NCBI GenBank assembly: GCA_021463195.1
Contig: JAJTXZ010000011.1
Span: forward strand, 20,557 to 84,556
From: Anaerolineae bacterium
GTDB lineage: Bacteria > Chloroflexota > Anaerolineae > UBA4142 > SHND01
Reading direction: 5' to 3'
Length of the DNA stretch: 64,000 bases
Part shown: positions 52,668 to 61,999 of the stretch, in pieces
Numbering within the stretch: the first letter of the stretch is position 1
Layout: each line of letters starts with the position of its first letter
Translations under genes and position numbers: made by a program
The notes under the pieces: model-generated
Told to the model about the DNA's origin: nothing
What the model saw: only the letters and a program-made list of their open reading frames with translations
Databases searched by the model: none

Positions 52668-53981
52668 ATGAACACTAAATATATTCCATTACTGCTCATC
52701 TTTTTGATCGGCGCCTGCGCGGGGTTCGCGTTACTCATCGGCTCATTTCGTCCCTTTGCCGACACGGAAAAATTTTCTGCCGCCACGCCGCTAGCGGCGC
52801 TTGGCGCCGCGCCCGTTACGCTCATTTCCGTCGCGCCAAGCGTCACGCCGCCGCAACAGACCGTCGTCCCCACGCCAACTCTGACGGTCCGCGTCACGCG
52901 CAACGCGTTTGCCATTACGCGCAGCGCGTTCGTCGTCACGCGCAGCGCGCAAGCCGCGACGCTTACATCAACGATCTCCACGTCAGACCGCGCGGCGACG
53001 GAAACCGCCGCGCCCGCGCAAGCGACTTTTGACGCAATCGCCACGCGCGCGCTGGCGACCCCCAGCGCGACGCGGCCAAACAATCCGGCGCGCGCGATTC
53101 AGCACACAACCAACTTTTTACTCGTTGGCGCCGACACGCGCGCCACCGACCCAAATTGGAAACCGAATACCGATGTGATGATGATTTTGTTTCTGGATAC
53201 CGCAAACCAACGCGCCGCCATCCTCAGTCTGCCGCGCGATCTCGTCGTCGCGATTCCGGGGCATCAAGCCTTTCGCATCAATGCCGCGTATCATTACGGT
53301 TGGGACAAGCAGGGCGTCGCGGGCGGCATCGCGCTTTTAAAACAAGTCTTGCGTGACGAGTTCGATATTCGCATTGACCATTGGGCATTGATTGATTTCA
53401 ACGGCTTGAACAAAATCGTGGATACGCTCGGCGGCATTCAGGTCACGGTGCCGTGCGCGCTCAACGACACGATTGACGATACAGCGTTTACCATTCCCGC
53501 GGGCGAAGTGCAGATGGATTATTTGACCACCAAACGCTATGTGCAATCGCGTTACACCACCAGCGACACCTCGCGCAATTTTCGTCAGCAGCGCGTGATA
53601 TGGGCAATGATGAAAAAAGCGTTGAGCATGAACGCGCCGGACCGCGTGCCCGCGTTATACGAGCAGGTGCGCGAAAATGTCGCCACCGACATGACGCTTT
53701 TAGAGATGGTGTCATTGGTGCCGGCGGTGTATCAACTCGATTTGCAAAATCATCCCGAACGTTTGCGCGCGCAAGTGATGCAAGCGCCAGTGGTCTATCC
53801 GTGGGTCGCGCCCAGCGGCGCGTGGTTGTATTTGCCCGATTACGCTCTGGTCGAAAAAATGTTGGATGAAATTTTTGACGCGCCGCAGATTGCCGCGAGC
53901 AAATCATCGCCCGCCGAATGTCCTGAACCGCCGCCAACGCCAACGCCAACGGCACAACCGACCGCGACGCCAACGCCCTAG
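52668..53981 (+). CDS. LytR-CpsA-Psr (LCP) family protein
   Basis: 437 aa. One transmembrane anchor (residues 5-26), a Pro/Thr-rich stalk (about 35-115), then the LCP catalytic domain: LLVGADTRA, TDVMMILFLD, AAILSLPRDLVVAIPG and RINAAYHYGWD, which include the conserved Arg and Asp residues that bind pyrophosphate lipids. It ends in a Pro/Thr tail. LCP proteins transfer glycopolymers from lipid carriers to peptidoglycan outside the membrane. ATG at 52668 is chosen because the longer frame (52524) crosses the upstream stem-loop. Single-gene unit. Confidence 0.9.
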   Translation: MNTKYIPLLLIFLIGACAGFALLIGSFRPFADTEKFSAATPLAALGAAPVTLISVAPSVTPPQQTVVPTPTLTVRVTRNAFAITRSAFVVTRSAQAATLTSTISTSDRAATETAAPAQATFDAIATRALATPSATRPNNPARAIQHTTNFLLVGADTRATDPNWKPNTDVMMILFLDTANQRAAILSLPRDLVVAIPGHQAFRINAAYHYGWDKQGVAGGIALLKQVLRDEFDIRIDHWALIDFNGLNKIVDTLGGIQVTVPCALNDTIDDTAFTIPAGEVQMDYLTTKRYVQSRYTTSDTSRNFRQQRVIWAMMKKALSMNAPDRVPALYEQVRENVATDMTLLEMVSLVPAVYQLDLQNHPERLRAQVMQAPVVYPWVAPSGAWLYLPDYALVEKMLDEIFDAPQIAASKSSPAECPEPPPTPTPTAQPTATPTP

Positions 53982-54202
53982 CCGTTTGATACAATTTTGT
54001 CGCAAGCGCGCGCGAATGTTTGACTGTGCCGTCTGCTTTGACATTGCGGCAAAGGTATCGCAAGAACAGCGCGGGTATAAACCTATGAGACGCTGGGTGG
54101 TCCAAAACGTTTGGCGTTTTCCATAGCCGATGGTAGAATGACGCTAATTGTCACGCTGTAACCGCTATATCACTGGCACGTAGAATCGTTACGTAATATG
54201 GT

Positions 54203-54220
54203 GTTTGAAATCGTTCAAAC
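54203..54220. promoter_or_regulatory. Palindrome, candidate operator
   Basis: GTTTGAA-ATCG-TTCAAAC, a perfect 7-bp inverted repeat, 27 bp before the DUF1232 gene, with a half-site (GTTTGAG) just downstream. It is not a LexA box, since GAAC/GTTC spacing is absent. Binding protein unknown. Confidence 0.4.
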
Positions 54221-54247
54221 CCAACTGTAGTTTGAGAGAGGTATATT

Positions 54248-54622
54248 ATGGCAGATTCTACCGGTCATACCGCGCCGAGTCACAAAAGCTCCGACCCGAG
54301 TGTCTTTTTTGAAATCTGGCGCAGTATGCAGCTTGTATGGCGTCTGGTTCTTGACCCACGCGTGTCGCTATTCGCCAAAGCGCTTGTGCCGCTCGTGGCG
54401 CTATATCTGCTCTCGCCGATTGACCTTTTGCCGGAAGGATTTTTATTATTCTTTGGCATGGTGGACGATTTGGCGGTGTTGTTCTTTGGCACAAAACTTT
54501 TCATCAATCTTTGTCCGCCCGATGTCGTTGCAGAACATCGGCGCGCGCTCGGCGGAGGGACCGAATTCACTGCCGACGATTATGTGGACGGTTCGTACCG
54601 CGTCGTGGACGAAGACAAATAA
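54248..54622 (+). CDS. DUF1232 (YkvA-type) small membrane protein
   Basis: 124 aa with the DUF1232 core: LVLDPRVSLFAKALVPLVALYLLSPIDLLPE followed by a second hydrophobic helix (GFLLFFGMVDDLAVLFFGTKLFI). The SPIDLLP motif is diagnostic. Function unknown; usually membrane-associated. Start preceded by GAGAGG seven bases upstream. Confidence 0.85.
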   Translation: MADSTGHTAPSHKSSDPSVFFEIWRSMQLVWRLVLDPRVSLFAKALVPLVALYLLSPIDLLPEGFLLFFGMVDDLAVLFFGTKLFINLCPPDVVAEHRRALGGGTEFTADDYVDGSYRVVDEDK

Positions 54623-54697
54623 AAGTAACAGATCGCAAGATTCTGGTTCACGGACCGAGGCTAGTTGCCTGATATTTGCCACCTGTTGCTCAAAACA

Positions 54698-55294
54698 ATG
54701 TCCGAACCTGTAACGCGAAACGCGAGCGAGTTAGCAAGCGAGCTTGGCGTCTCGGCGCAAACGTTAAAAAATTGGACGCGCGATTTTGCGTCATTCCTGT
54801 CGCCCGTCGGTCCGCTGGGCGAGAATGGGCGCCGTTTTTCCGAAGATGATGTTTTCGCGCTAAAACGTATCAAAGAACATCTTGCCGCCGGGTTGACGTT
54901 TGAGGAAACCGCCGAAGAGTTGCGCAGCGACGGCTACAATGTCGCGGCGAACGGTCACGGCGAAAACGCCGCGCTCCTCGTGCCGAACGCGCAGCAAGGT
55001 TTTGGCGTTTTAACCGACACGTTGCGCGTCATGATTGAAAATCAGCAAACGGTGCAAAATAGTTTGCAGGTCAACCGCAATCTGCTCGGCGTCATCATCC
55101 AAGATAATTTCAATCTCAAAGAAGAAAACGCCAAGCTGCGCGAACGCATGCAAAAATTGGAACAAGACCTCGCGGAAATGAAAAAGCGCGATCAGGATTA
55201 TCGTCTCACCGTTGAACAACGGATGATGCGTCTGGAAAATATGATGCGCAGCGAAGCCGCGAAATCGCCTTGGCAAAAATTATTTGGCGGTTGA
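54698..55294 (+). CDS. MerR-like DNA-binding protein with coiled coil
   Basis: 198 aa. The N-terminal HTH (ELASELGVSAQTLKNWTRDFASF, then RRFSEDDVFALKRIKEHLAAGLTFEETAEELR) is of the MerR/YyaN type. The C-terminal half (about 115-185) is a heptad-rich coiled coil (NFNLKEENAKLRERMQKLEQ). There is no effector pocket, so it may act as a chromosome- or site-binding structural regulator, like RacA-type proteins. ATG at 54698 is chosen at MSEPVTRN. Confidence 0.8.
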   Translation: MSEPVTRNASELASELGVSAQTLKNWTRDFASFLSPVGPLGENGRRFSEDDVFALKRIKEHLAAGLTFEETAEELRSDGYNVAANGHGENAALLVPNAQQGFGVLTDTLRVMIENQQTVQNSLQVNRNLLGVIIQDNFNLKEENAKLRERMQKLEQDLAEMKKRDQDYRLTVEQRMMRLENMMRSEAAKSPWQKLFGG

Positions 55295-55317
55295 GCGAAA
55301 TATCGCGCCGCCGCGTA

Positions 55318-55371
55318 AACCTGATTTTTGATTCGTTCGGATTCAAAAATCAGGTTTTCTTTTTTTTTTCA
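55318..55371 (+). terminator. Intrinsic terminator after the MerR-like gene
   Basis: 14-bp perfect stem AACCTGATTTTTGA / complement (55318-55331, 55343-55356) followed by a T-rich tract (TTTTC then ten Ts). Confidence 0.9.
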
Positions 55372-55422
55372 ATCCGCCGTCCGCGCGCGCGATTGAAAAT
55401 CATTCGACAAAATGGAGGCACT

Positions 55423-56445
55423 ATGCAAGTTCGTCTCGCCGTCATCGGTTTGGGTAACGTGGGCAAACGTTTTCTCGAACTCGTCCAAAGCAAACATGAT
55501 CTGTTAAAAAATCGCTACGACCTTGATTGCGTCGTCACCGCCGCGGGCGATACCAGCGGCGGCGCGAGCTATTTCAAAGCGCTCGATATTCCCACCATTC
55601 TCGAACTCAAAGCCAGCGGCAAAGGCATCGCGGCGTATCCGACACATGGCCGCGGCGAATTGAACATGCTCGAATTGATACGCGGCGCAGAGGCGGATGT
55701 GCTAGTCGAAAACACTTTGACCAATGTCAAAGACGGCGAGCCGGGGCTTTCGACAATGCGCGCGGCGCTGGGACGCAAAATGCACGTGGTTACCGCGAAC
55801 AAGGGGCCCCTCGTTTTGGCATATCCAGAATTGTTCGCGCTGGCAAAACAGAACGGCGTCAAAATTTATCACAGCGCGACGGTCGCAGGCGGCTTGCCCG
55901 TCGTCAACATCGGACGCCGCGATTTAGGCGCTTGCGATATCACCAAGTTCGAAGGCATTATCAACGGCACAACCAATCACATTCTTCAAGCCATGTCGCA
56001 GGGCGAATCGTTTGACGCCGCGCTCAAGCACATGCAAGAATTGGGCATCGCCGAAGCCGACCCCACGCTCGATGTGGATGGCTGGGATGCCGCGAACAAA
56101 TTAGTCATTGTCGCCAACGCTTGCTTGCGGCTGCCCGTCAAATTGAGCGATGTGCGCGTGGAAGGGATTCGCGGAGTAACGCCCGAACATATCGCGCAAG
56201 CGCGCGCGCAAAATCAAGTCATCAAATTGGTCGCGCGCGCGGCGCGCGAATTGGGCTCTTGGAAATTGACGGTGCGTCCGGAACGGCTCGACGCGTCGCA
56301 TCCATTGGTTCAGGTCCCCGGCGGTTATATGGGCGTGTTGTATGAAACCGATATCAATGGGCAAATTTTCGCGCGCATCAAAGAAGAAAATCCTTATCCG
56401 ACAGCTGCCGCCGTTTTGCGCGATGTGATTAATCTCTATCAATAA
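55423..56445 (+). CDS. hom: Homoserine dehydrogenase
   Basis: 340 aa. Rossmann motif VIGLGNVGKRFLEL (residues 7-20), VTANKGPLVLAYPEL, the active-site segment KIYHSATVAGGLPVVN, the signature EGIINGTTNHIL, and AEADPTLDVDGWDAANKL. It reduces aspartate semialdehyde to homoserine on the Thr/Met pathway. There is no ACT domain, so feedback control by threonine is not expected from this subunit. ATG at 55423 has GGAGG seven bases upstream. It overlaps the next gene by one base (TAATG). Confidence 0.93.
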   Translation: MQVRLAVIGLGNVGKRFLELVQSKHDLLKNRYDLDCVVTAAGDTSGGASYFKALDIPTILELKASGKGIAAYPTHGRGELNMLELIRGAEADVLVENTLTNVKDGEPGLSTMRAALGRKMHVVTANKGPLVLAYPELFALAKQNGVKIYHSATVAGGLPVVNIGRRDLGACDITKFEGIINGTTNHILQAMSQGESFDAALKHMQELGIAEADPTLDVDGWDAANKLVIVANACLRLPVKLSDVRVEGIRGVTPEHIAQARAQNQVIKLVARAARELGSWKLTVRPERLDASHPLVQVPGGYMGVLYETDINGQIFARIKEENPYPTAAAVLRDVINLYQ

Positions 56446-57332
56446 TGCGCGCGCGGATTCTCGAGCGTCGTGTGGTACAAGGTTTGCAGTCTGCGTCCGC
56501 GCTGGAACGCGTCGGCGATTTTTATTTTGTGATTGGCGACGACGCGCGTGATTTGTTTCGACTGGATTTGAATTTCAATATCGTCGGCACAACGCGATTG
56601 TTTGCATCGAACACATCGCCGCATGAACGCCTTGCAAAAAAAATCAAGCCCGATTTGGAAGCAGTGTGTTGTGTCCAAGCAAACGGCAAGCGCGAATTGT
56701 TGTGTTTCGGTTCGGGCAGCAAGTCGCCCGCGCGCGATGTGTGCTATCGCGTGGATGTGACAAATCCTGCGTCGCCGCAAAACGCGCGCGCCGTAGCGCT
56801 CACCGCGTTGTACGACGCGTTGCGCGCAAATTCTGAAATCGTCGGCGCGCATCAATTAAATCTCGAGGCGGCAGCGTGTACGCCCGACACCTTGTCTCTA
56901 TTCCAACGCGGCAACATTTCGGGAATGCACACACGCGCGGAATTTGATACACACGCGTTTATGCAATATCTCGACGCGCCAACCGCGCCTCTGCCGACTC
57001 CAACCCTCACCCACTTTACCTTGCCAAAAATCAAAAAGCGCCACGCCGGTTTTTCCGCCACGATTGAATGGAAGGATTCGATTTTGTTTGCCGCCACTGT
57101 CGAAGACACCGACAACGAAATTGACGACGGCGCGACGCTCGGCAGTTTTATCGGCAGAATTGACGCAGCTGAATTGCGGTGGATTGCCGTTGTTGAGCAA
57201 AATGGCGAAATTGCGCCTGTAAAAATCGAGGGCATCACGCTGCTCGACGCGCATGACAACATGTTTCAATTCGTCGCGGTGACGGACAATGACGATGGCG
57301 AATCGGAAATCCTACACATTCAAGTTGAATAG
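56445..57332 (+). CDS. DUF6929-type protein
   Basis: 295 aa, no signal peptide. Repeating beta segments (SALERVGDFYFVIGDDARDLFRLD, LLCFGSGSKSPARDVCYRVD, FIGRIDAAELRWIAVVE) suggest a small propeller, resembling the DUF6929 family as recalled. Function unknown. Its ATG shares the last base of the hom stop codon, so it is translationally coupled to hom, although a role in amino-acid synthesis cannot be claimed. Confidence 0.7.
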   Translation: MRARILERRVVQGLQSASALERVGDFYFVIGDDARDLFRLDLNFNIVGTTRLFASNTSPHERLAKKIKPDLEAVCCVQANGKRELLCFGSGSKSPARDVCYRVDVTNPASPQNARAVALTALYDALRANSEIVGAHQLNLEAAACTPDTLSLFQRGNISGMHTRAEFDTHAFMQYLDAPTAPLPTPTLTHFTLPKIKKRHAGFSATIEWKDSILFAATVEDTDNEIDDGATLGSFIGRIDAAELRWIAVVEQNGEIAPVKIEGITLLDAHDNMFQFVAVTDNDDGESEILHIQVE

Positions 57333-57337
57333 AAAAC

Positions 57338-57370
57338 AAATGGCGTCCCCGCAAGGACGCCATTTTCATT
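57338..57370 (+). terminator. Intrinsic terminator of the hom operon
   Basis: AAATGGCGTCC, 6-base loop, GGACGCCATTT (11-bp stem), then TTTTCATTTC. It starts 6 bp past the stop codon. Confidence 0.82.
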
Positions 57371-57437
57371 TCAACGCGACGGCGCCGAACGCTTGCGGCG
57401 CGTTTTTCATCCGCGAAAATCCCGCTGCCTTCAAACG
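57366..57437 (-). pseudogene. C-terminal scrap of a second methyltransferase copy
   Basis: The minus strand reads RLKAAGFSRMKNAPQAFGAV then ALK and stop, matching the C-terminus of the intact methyltransferase ([20 protein letters not shown], then AYK). In-frame TAG lies just upstream, so only the tail survives. See the larger remnant at 59130-59390. Confidence 0.7.
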
Positions 57438-57804
57438 CTATCGTTCTTGAGTTGGATTCAAGCGGTTCGCGCGCGGCTCACAGGGGAGAGCGATGAACCC
57501 TTTCTCGCAAGTAATGACCCATTAAGCTGCGATCGCCGTATGGCATACGCGCGCGCGCAACGCCTTTGACCGGATGGTGTTATGAAAGATGCAATAACTT
57601 GTTGCCACCGGAATCTTTCGTCGTCGCTTGCGGCGGTGTCTCTCCAAATGCCAACAGCGGATTATAGACGTTAAGGAAATGAATTGGAATCCAAAATTCC
57701 GAATCTCTCATGGCGAACCCAGTTCGTCCGATTTCAGAGTTTTGTAGCGTCGTTTTTCCAAAAGCAATCCTTGGCGTCTATAGAACAGCGGGAAGCTTGA
57801 AAAG
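57438..57804. other. 367-bp intergenic region, AT-richer, no clear gene
   Basis: Between the methyltransferase scrap and the glycosidase-like gene. Composition is unlike the flanking operons. A 43-codon minus-strand frame (57580-57711) exists but has no ribosome site or recognised family. Confidence 0.5.
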
Positions 57805-57810
57805 GTGACT

Positions 57811-58962
57811 ATGCAACATCGAGTCTTTGCCTTTGGCGCTGCGCTCGCAATATTTGCCTTGCTTGGGTTCGGGATGGGGCAGCTCAAATTCAGCATGGCT
57901 TTACGCGTAGAGCCGCAGAATCCCAGCTCGTCGGCGCGCGCCTTGACTCTCTCGGCTCCCACACCGTACCTCGTGCCAGCTCGCGCGCTCGGGGGATGGA
58001 ACCTTTACAGCAGTAACGCAATCACCCCAACCGTGCTTGCGGCAATTCGGCGCCAACGTCCCGGAATTATTCGTTGGTTTGTGGAGTGGGATGTATACGA
58101 ACCTCACCATGCCGGAGAAGCAAATTGGGCGCCCTATCGTGCCTTTTTTCAAACGGTCGCAGAGACAGACACGGTGTTGATAGTCCAATTTTGGAATCAA
58201 TACGGTTTCCCATTGTGGGCAATAGGTGACCTGCGCCAGCGCTATCCAAACCCGGGGACGTATGAGGGTTTTGTCGGCAATCTCGCCGCGGAATTACAGG
58301 CGGCAGGAGCGCAAAAAGTCATTTATGAGGTTTTCAACGAGCTCGATTTACGCAGCCCAAGCTTTTGCGCTGTTTCGCCAATGACCTTGAATTACACCAA
58401 CACGCGTCTGGTTACGCTTTTCGACAACCCCAAGTGGTCGGGTGGCAGCGGCGAGCGCTATCGCAATTTGTATCAAGCCGCCCCCGGACCATTCGCCTCA
58501 TCGGGTGTGCTGCATCGCTACCCTGCAGCTTTCCCACAGTGCGGCAGTTTCATTGACAGCGCCGACTGGATTTCTCCGACCGCGCCGTTCATCAGCGCGA
58601 TTGACCTGCATCTGTATTATGACGATATCGGCGAGGGCGCGCAAAAGGGTACGCCAGAGGTCTATTTGCAAGAGGTGTCAAATCGGCTGGCGGTGTGGGA
58701 CCAATTCACCGCGCAACCCCTGCCTTTTTTCATCGGCGAAATCGCGCGCACGGCGGGCGAGAGCATCGTTCCAATGACTCCCGCAGAAGCAGAGCAATTG
58801 CGCCTGCGCCACGAACTCTTGCGCTGCGCTTTTCCTACGCGTTACATCGGCATGCTCTCGCATCACACCGACAAGCCAGGCAAAGCGGCGTGGGATTCAG
58901 AGACCGGTTGGTGGGGCGACGCGCTCCCGTGTCATTTGTATTTGCCGATGGTTACGCGATAA
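57811..58962 (+). CDS. Secreted TIM-barrel glycosidase-like protein
   Basis: 383 aa. The N-terminal hydrophobic segment ([19 protein letters not shown]) acts as signal or anchor. The body resembles clan GH-A hydrolases: [29 protein letters not shown] (Asn-Glu, the acid/base pair), [23 protein letters not shown] (nucleophile Glu) and a C-terminal WWGD. Two catalytic glutamates in the right order support hydrolase function, substrate unknown. ATG at 57811 has AAGGTG upstream; a GTG at 57805 is an alternative. Fewer GCGC words than neighbours and a position between methyltransferase remnants suggest acquisition. Confidence 0.72.
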   Translation: MQHRVFAFGAALAIFALLGFGMGQLKFSMALRVEPQNPSSSARALTLSAPTPYLVPARALGGWNLYSSNAITPTVLAAIRRQRPGIIRWFVEWDVYEPHHAGEANWAPYRAFFQTVAETDTVLIVQFWNQYGFPLWAIGDLRQRYPNPGTYEGFVGNLAAELQAAGAQKVIYEVFNELDLRSPSFCAVSPMTLNYTNTRLVTLFDNPKWSGGSGERYRNLYQAAPGPFASSGVLHRYPAAFPQCGSFIDSADWISPTAPFISAIDLHLYYDDIGEGAQKGTPEVYLQEVSNRLAVWDQFTAQPLPFFIGEIARTAGESIVPMTPAEAEQLRLRHELLRCAFPTRYIGMLSHHTDKPGKAAWDSETGWWGDALPCHLYLPMVTR

Positions 58963-59129
58963 ACGCGGCGGCGCAAGAAATGGCGCAGACGTTGGTGGTT
59001 TGGATTTACAAACAAGTGAAGGAGGAACAAAGCAAAAGCCGAATAAATTGTAGAAACGTTCGGATGAATGTCGAGACCCTCTGGCTCGCAACGAATGGTC
59101 ACGAAAAAAATCGAGACATCATTTCTACA

Positions 59130-59390
59130 CACAACACCGAACCCGTGTGACTTGCGTTCGACGCGCCCAAAACCAGCCGCGCGCAAGCGTGCGATAACCC
59201 CGCGCGTCATGTTCGCGCCGAATTTCGATTCGGGGTCTCCGATGTAGTGAAATAATTTTCCGCCGCGCCGCAGCACGCGCCACAATTCCCCGTAAAATTC
59301 TTGCGAATACAAATCCCCCGCCAGCGACATGGTGGGCGAGTCATGCAGAATCGCATCAAGCGAAATCGCGCCGATAAAAATCAAAGGCAT
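59130..59390 (-). pseudogene. Truncated methyltransferase copy (C-terminal third)
   Basis: The minus strand reads [45 protein letters not shown] and on to HGFGVV, closely matching residues about 210-278 of the intact neighbour ([46 protein letters not shown]). The N-terminal two thirds are missing, and the reading frame continues past the normal stop into unrelated sequence. A tandem duplication followed by decay explains it. Confidence 0.8.
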
Positions 59391-59513
59391 CGCATGCGCG
59401 GAATTCGCGCGCGATGCCCGATTAATTCACGCGGTCACAGATGCCGATGGCGCGCCTTTGGAATTGCTGCGCCTTGATTGCGCGGCGGATTGAAGCAACG
59501 CGGCGCCGCGTGT

Positions 59514-60356
59514 TTATTTATATGCCGTGACGCCGAATGCCTGCGGCGCGGTTTTAAAGCGTTTAAAGCCCGCCTGCTTGAGGCGTTCCAAAACGCCGCG
59601 CGTCGTCCCCGCGCCAAACTTGCTGAGCGGATCGCCGATATAATGAAACAATTTGCCGTTCGGTCGCAACACGCGTCGCAGCCGTTCGTAAAATTCGAGC
59701 GAATACAACTCGCCCGCGAGCGCCATCGTCGGCGGATCGTGCAAAATCGCGTCAAAAGAATTGGCGGCAAAGGTCGGCACGATTTCAAACGCGTCGCCGA
59801 TGCGTTGTTCGATTTTGGGATGATCGAACAGCGCGCGCGACCACGGATTCGCGCGGCACATTGCTTGCGCGGCGGGGTCGAGCTCGATGGTGATGACGTG
59901 CCGCGCGGTTTTTGCCATTTCCAGCGCGGTATAACCCAAACCCGTCGCCGTATCCAGCGCATTGCCCGTAATCGGCGCGAGCGTTTTAATCATCGCCAAG
60001 CTGGCGCGCTGCGGGTCGCTGTCTTGAATGCGGTGCATCGGAAAACCCGCGACTAGCATGGCGGGCGCGGAACGCGTCGGATACAGCGAATAGGCGCGGT
60101 TGGTCATTTCCGAAAATGTTTTGATTTTATCAAGCCCCGCGCGGTCGAGCGTAAAACAAGAATTTTCGTCGCGCGCGATTTTTTCCGCGTCGCTCCAACT
60201 CAGACGCAATTCATCGGGGAATTGAATCCCCGCCGCGTCCAGCAAAACGCGCGTTTGCGATAGATTCAAATCGGTCGAAGTTTCCGCGTCCGACGCGCCC
60301 GCGCGCCAAGCTTGCAATAACGGCGTGATTTGAAAATGCGAGAGAACGATGGACAT
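59514..60356 (-). CDS. SAM-dependent methyltransferase (COG2521-like)
   Basis: 280 aa. The N-terminal 100 residues form a helical region without a known motif. The C-terminal Rossmann domain has the SAM loop [17 protein letters not shown], acidic loop [16 protein letters not shown], and the catalytic motif [12 protein letters not shown] (DPPY-like, so transfer to an N atom is plausible). It resembles COG2521 predicted archaeal methyltransferases related to spermidine-synthase folds. Two partial copies lie downstream. It follows murE by 51 bp on the same strand. Confidence 0.8.
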   Translation of the reverse strand: MSIVLSHFQITPLLQAWRAGASDAETSTDLNLSQTRVLLDAAGIQFPDELRLSWSDAEKIARDENSCFTLDRAGLDKIKTFSEMTNRAYSLYPTRSAPAMLVAGFPMHRIQDSDPQRASLAMIKTLAPITGNALDTATGLGYTALEMAKTARHVITIELDPAAQAMCRANPWSRALFDHPKIEQRIGDAFEIVPTFAANSFDAILHDPPTMALAGELYSLEFYERLRRVLRPNGKLFHYIGDPLSKFGAGTTRGVLERLKQAGFKRFKTAPQAFGVTAYK

Positions 60357-60407
60357 AATTATTTTTTCTTTGCTAACGTCTGACGAACGTCAAATGAATT
60401 TCAACAT

Positions 60408-61988
60408 CTAGGTTTTCATCCGCAACGCGGCGCGCGCCGCGGCTTGGTCGCTCCACGGATATTCGGTCGCGCCAAAACACATCGAGCGTTCATGCCCTTT
60501 GCCGCAAAGGATGATGACATCATTCGGTTCGGCGATTTGGTTGATGGCAAAATCAATCGCGGCGGCGCGGTCATCAATGATGAAATAATCCTTGTCCTGT
60601 CTCCGACTTGCCTTGTGTAACCCATCGGCGATTTGGGAATTGATTTGCGCGAGGGATTCGGTGCGCGGATCTTCGGCGGTGATGATGGTGCTGTCCGCAT
60701 ACGTTCCCGCAATTTCGCCCATCCACGCGCGTTTTTGAACGTCGCGCAAGCCCGCGCAGCCGAAAACGGCAATGACGCGCCCGTGCGTCAATTCGCGCGC
60801 GGTTTTCAACGCGTTCTCTAGCGCAAAAGGCGTGTGCGCGAAATCTACGATCACGTTCAAGCCGCGCGCGTTTTCGATGCGTTCCATCCGCCCCACGATG
60901 CCGCGCGTGATTTTCACGCCCTGCGAAATCGCGTCAAACGGAATTTTGCTCGCAATCGCCGCGCCCGTCGCCGCGAGAATGTTCGAGATGTTGTAGCGTC
61001 CGATGAGCGGCGATGAGATTCGCAAATCTCCGAAAGGGGTTTCGATTGTGAAATGCAAACCGTTTGCGGCGTGAGAAATGTCGCGCGCGGAAATCCAGAG
61101 CTCGGTGGAAGATTGGAGACTGGAGATTGGAGACTGGAGATTGGAGATTGGAGACTGCGAGTAGACGATTTTTTCGTCACTCGGAATCGCGCGCAAGAAA
61201 TCAAAGACGCCGCGCGCGTTGTCGTCCGCGTTCAAGACCGCGACTTTATTCGTGCGCGGCTTGCGATGCGTTGTCATCAACGCGCGGAACAACATCGCTT
61301 TCGCGTCGCGGTAATTTTCCCAACTGCCGTGCAAGTCCAAATGTTCGTGCGTGATGTTGGTGATAACGGCGATGTCGAAATCAATCGCGTCGAGACGATG
61401 CTGCGCGAATCCGTGCGAAGTGGATTCAATCACTGCGTATGCGGTCCCCTGCTCCATCATTTGCGCGAGATAGTTTTGGATGTCGGGCGCGTCAGGCGTG
61501 GTGGTATGAAAACCGGTGTCCAGTTCGCGTCCGCCGATGCGCGCGCCAACGGTGGTGATTGTGCCAACAGTATGCCCTGCCGCGAGCAAGATGTTTTCGA
61601 TGAGCGTACTGGTCGTCGTTTTGCCATCGGTGCCGGTGACGCCAATGACGCGCAGATTGCGCGAGGGAAAATTGTGAAACGCGGCGGAGAGGTGGGCGAG
61701 GGCGGCGCGGCTGTTTTCAACAACAAAAATTGGGAGATTAGGTGATTGGGTGATTGGCGTTTGTGTGACGATGGCGACCGCGCCGCGTTGAATGGCGTCG
61801 GGGATGAATTGCGCGCCGTCCACGTTGACGCCGGGGTACGCGACGAAAAGGGCGCCGGGGATGACGTCGCGCGAGTTGGCGGTGACGCGGGTGATTTCGA
61901 GATTGGAGACCGGAGATTTGTCCCGAGTGGAGACGAGAGATTGGAGATTGGAGATTCCAATTGCGCGAACGAGTTGGGCGAGTTGCAT
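60408..61988 (-). CDS. murE: UDP-N-acetylmuramyl-tripeptide synthetase MurE
   Basis: 526-aa Mur ligase adding the third peptide residue to peptidoglycan precursors. ATP loop GVTGTDGKTTTSTLIE, then STSHGFAQHRLDAIDFDIAVITNITHEHLDLHGSWENYRDAK and the amino-acid pocket motif AEDPRTES. Arg after DP fits diaminopimelate-type rather than lysine-type enzymes, but the Asp for Asn change leaves ornithine possible. Two segments (about residues 14-30 and 276-295) are low-complexity NLQSPIS-type insertions encoded by heptanucleotide repeats. It starts 12 bp after the integrase stop codon, so intI-murE may be co-transcribed. Confidence 0.94.
   Translation of the reverse strand: MQLAQLVRAIGISNLQSLVSTRDKSPVSNLEITRVTANSRDVIPGALFVAYPGVNVDGAQFIPDAIQRGAVAIVTQTPITQSPNLPIFVVENSRAALAHLSAAFHNFPSRNLRVIGVTGTDGKTTTSTLIENILLAAGHTVGTITTVGARIGGRELDTGFHTTTPDAPDIQNYLAQMMEQGTAYAVIESTSHGFAQHRLDAIDFDIAVITNITHEHLDLHGSWENYRDAKAMLFRALMTTHRKPRTNKVAVLNADDNARGVFDFLRAIPSDEKIVYSQSPISNLQSPISSLQSSTELWISARDISHAANGLHFTIETPFGDLRISSPLIGRYNISNILAATGAAIASKIPFDAISQGVKITRGIVGRMERIENARGLNVIVDFAHTPFALENALKTARELTHGRVIAVFGCAGLRDVQKRAWMGEIAGTYADSTIITAEDPRTESLAQINSQIADGLHKASRRQDKDYFIIDDRAAAIDFAINQIAEPNDVIILCGKGHERSMCFGATEYPWSDQAAARAALRMKT
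61110..61158 (-). repeat. Seven-copy heptanucleotide repeat inside murE
   Basis: AGATTGG and AGACTGG units (read on the plus strand) repeated seven times, 49 bp. It encodes the in-frame peptide SPISNLQSPISSLQSS. 49 is not a multiple of three, so flanking sequence must compensate to keep the frame. Confidence 0.9.
61898..61958 (-). repeat. Second heptanucleotide repeat near the murE start
   Basis: Two short runs of AGATTGG-type units (61898-61918 and 61936-61958) separated by unrelated bases, encoding SNLQSLVSTRDKSPVSNLE. Homologous in unit to 61110 and to the mutL repeat at 47259. Confidence 0.8.
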
Positions 61989-61999
61989 TGCGCTCTAGT

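Noticed and set aside
52478..53083. Long minus-strand frame (201 codons) opposite the LCP gene
   Set aside because: Antisense shadow of the Pro/Thr- and Ala-rich LCP stalk; repetitive composition, no ribosome site.
54203..54220. GTTTGAAATCGTTCAAAC as a LexA box
   Set aside because: It lacks the GAACN4GTTC spacing seen at the two real boxes; kept only as an unknown operator candidate.
57580..57711. 43-codon minus-strand frame in the spacer before the glycosidase-like gene
   Set aside because: Plausible amino-acid composition but too short, no ribosome site, no homology recognised.
61110..61158. Heptamer tandem array as a CRISPR
   Set aside because: Units are 7 bp with no unique spacers and lie inside murE.
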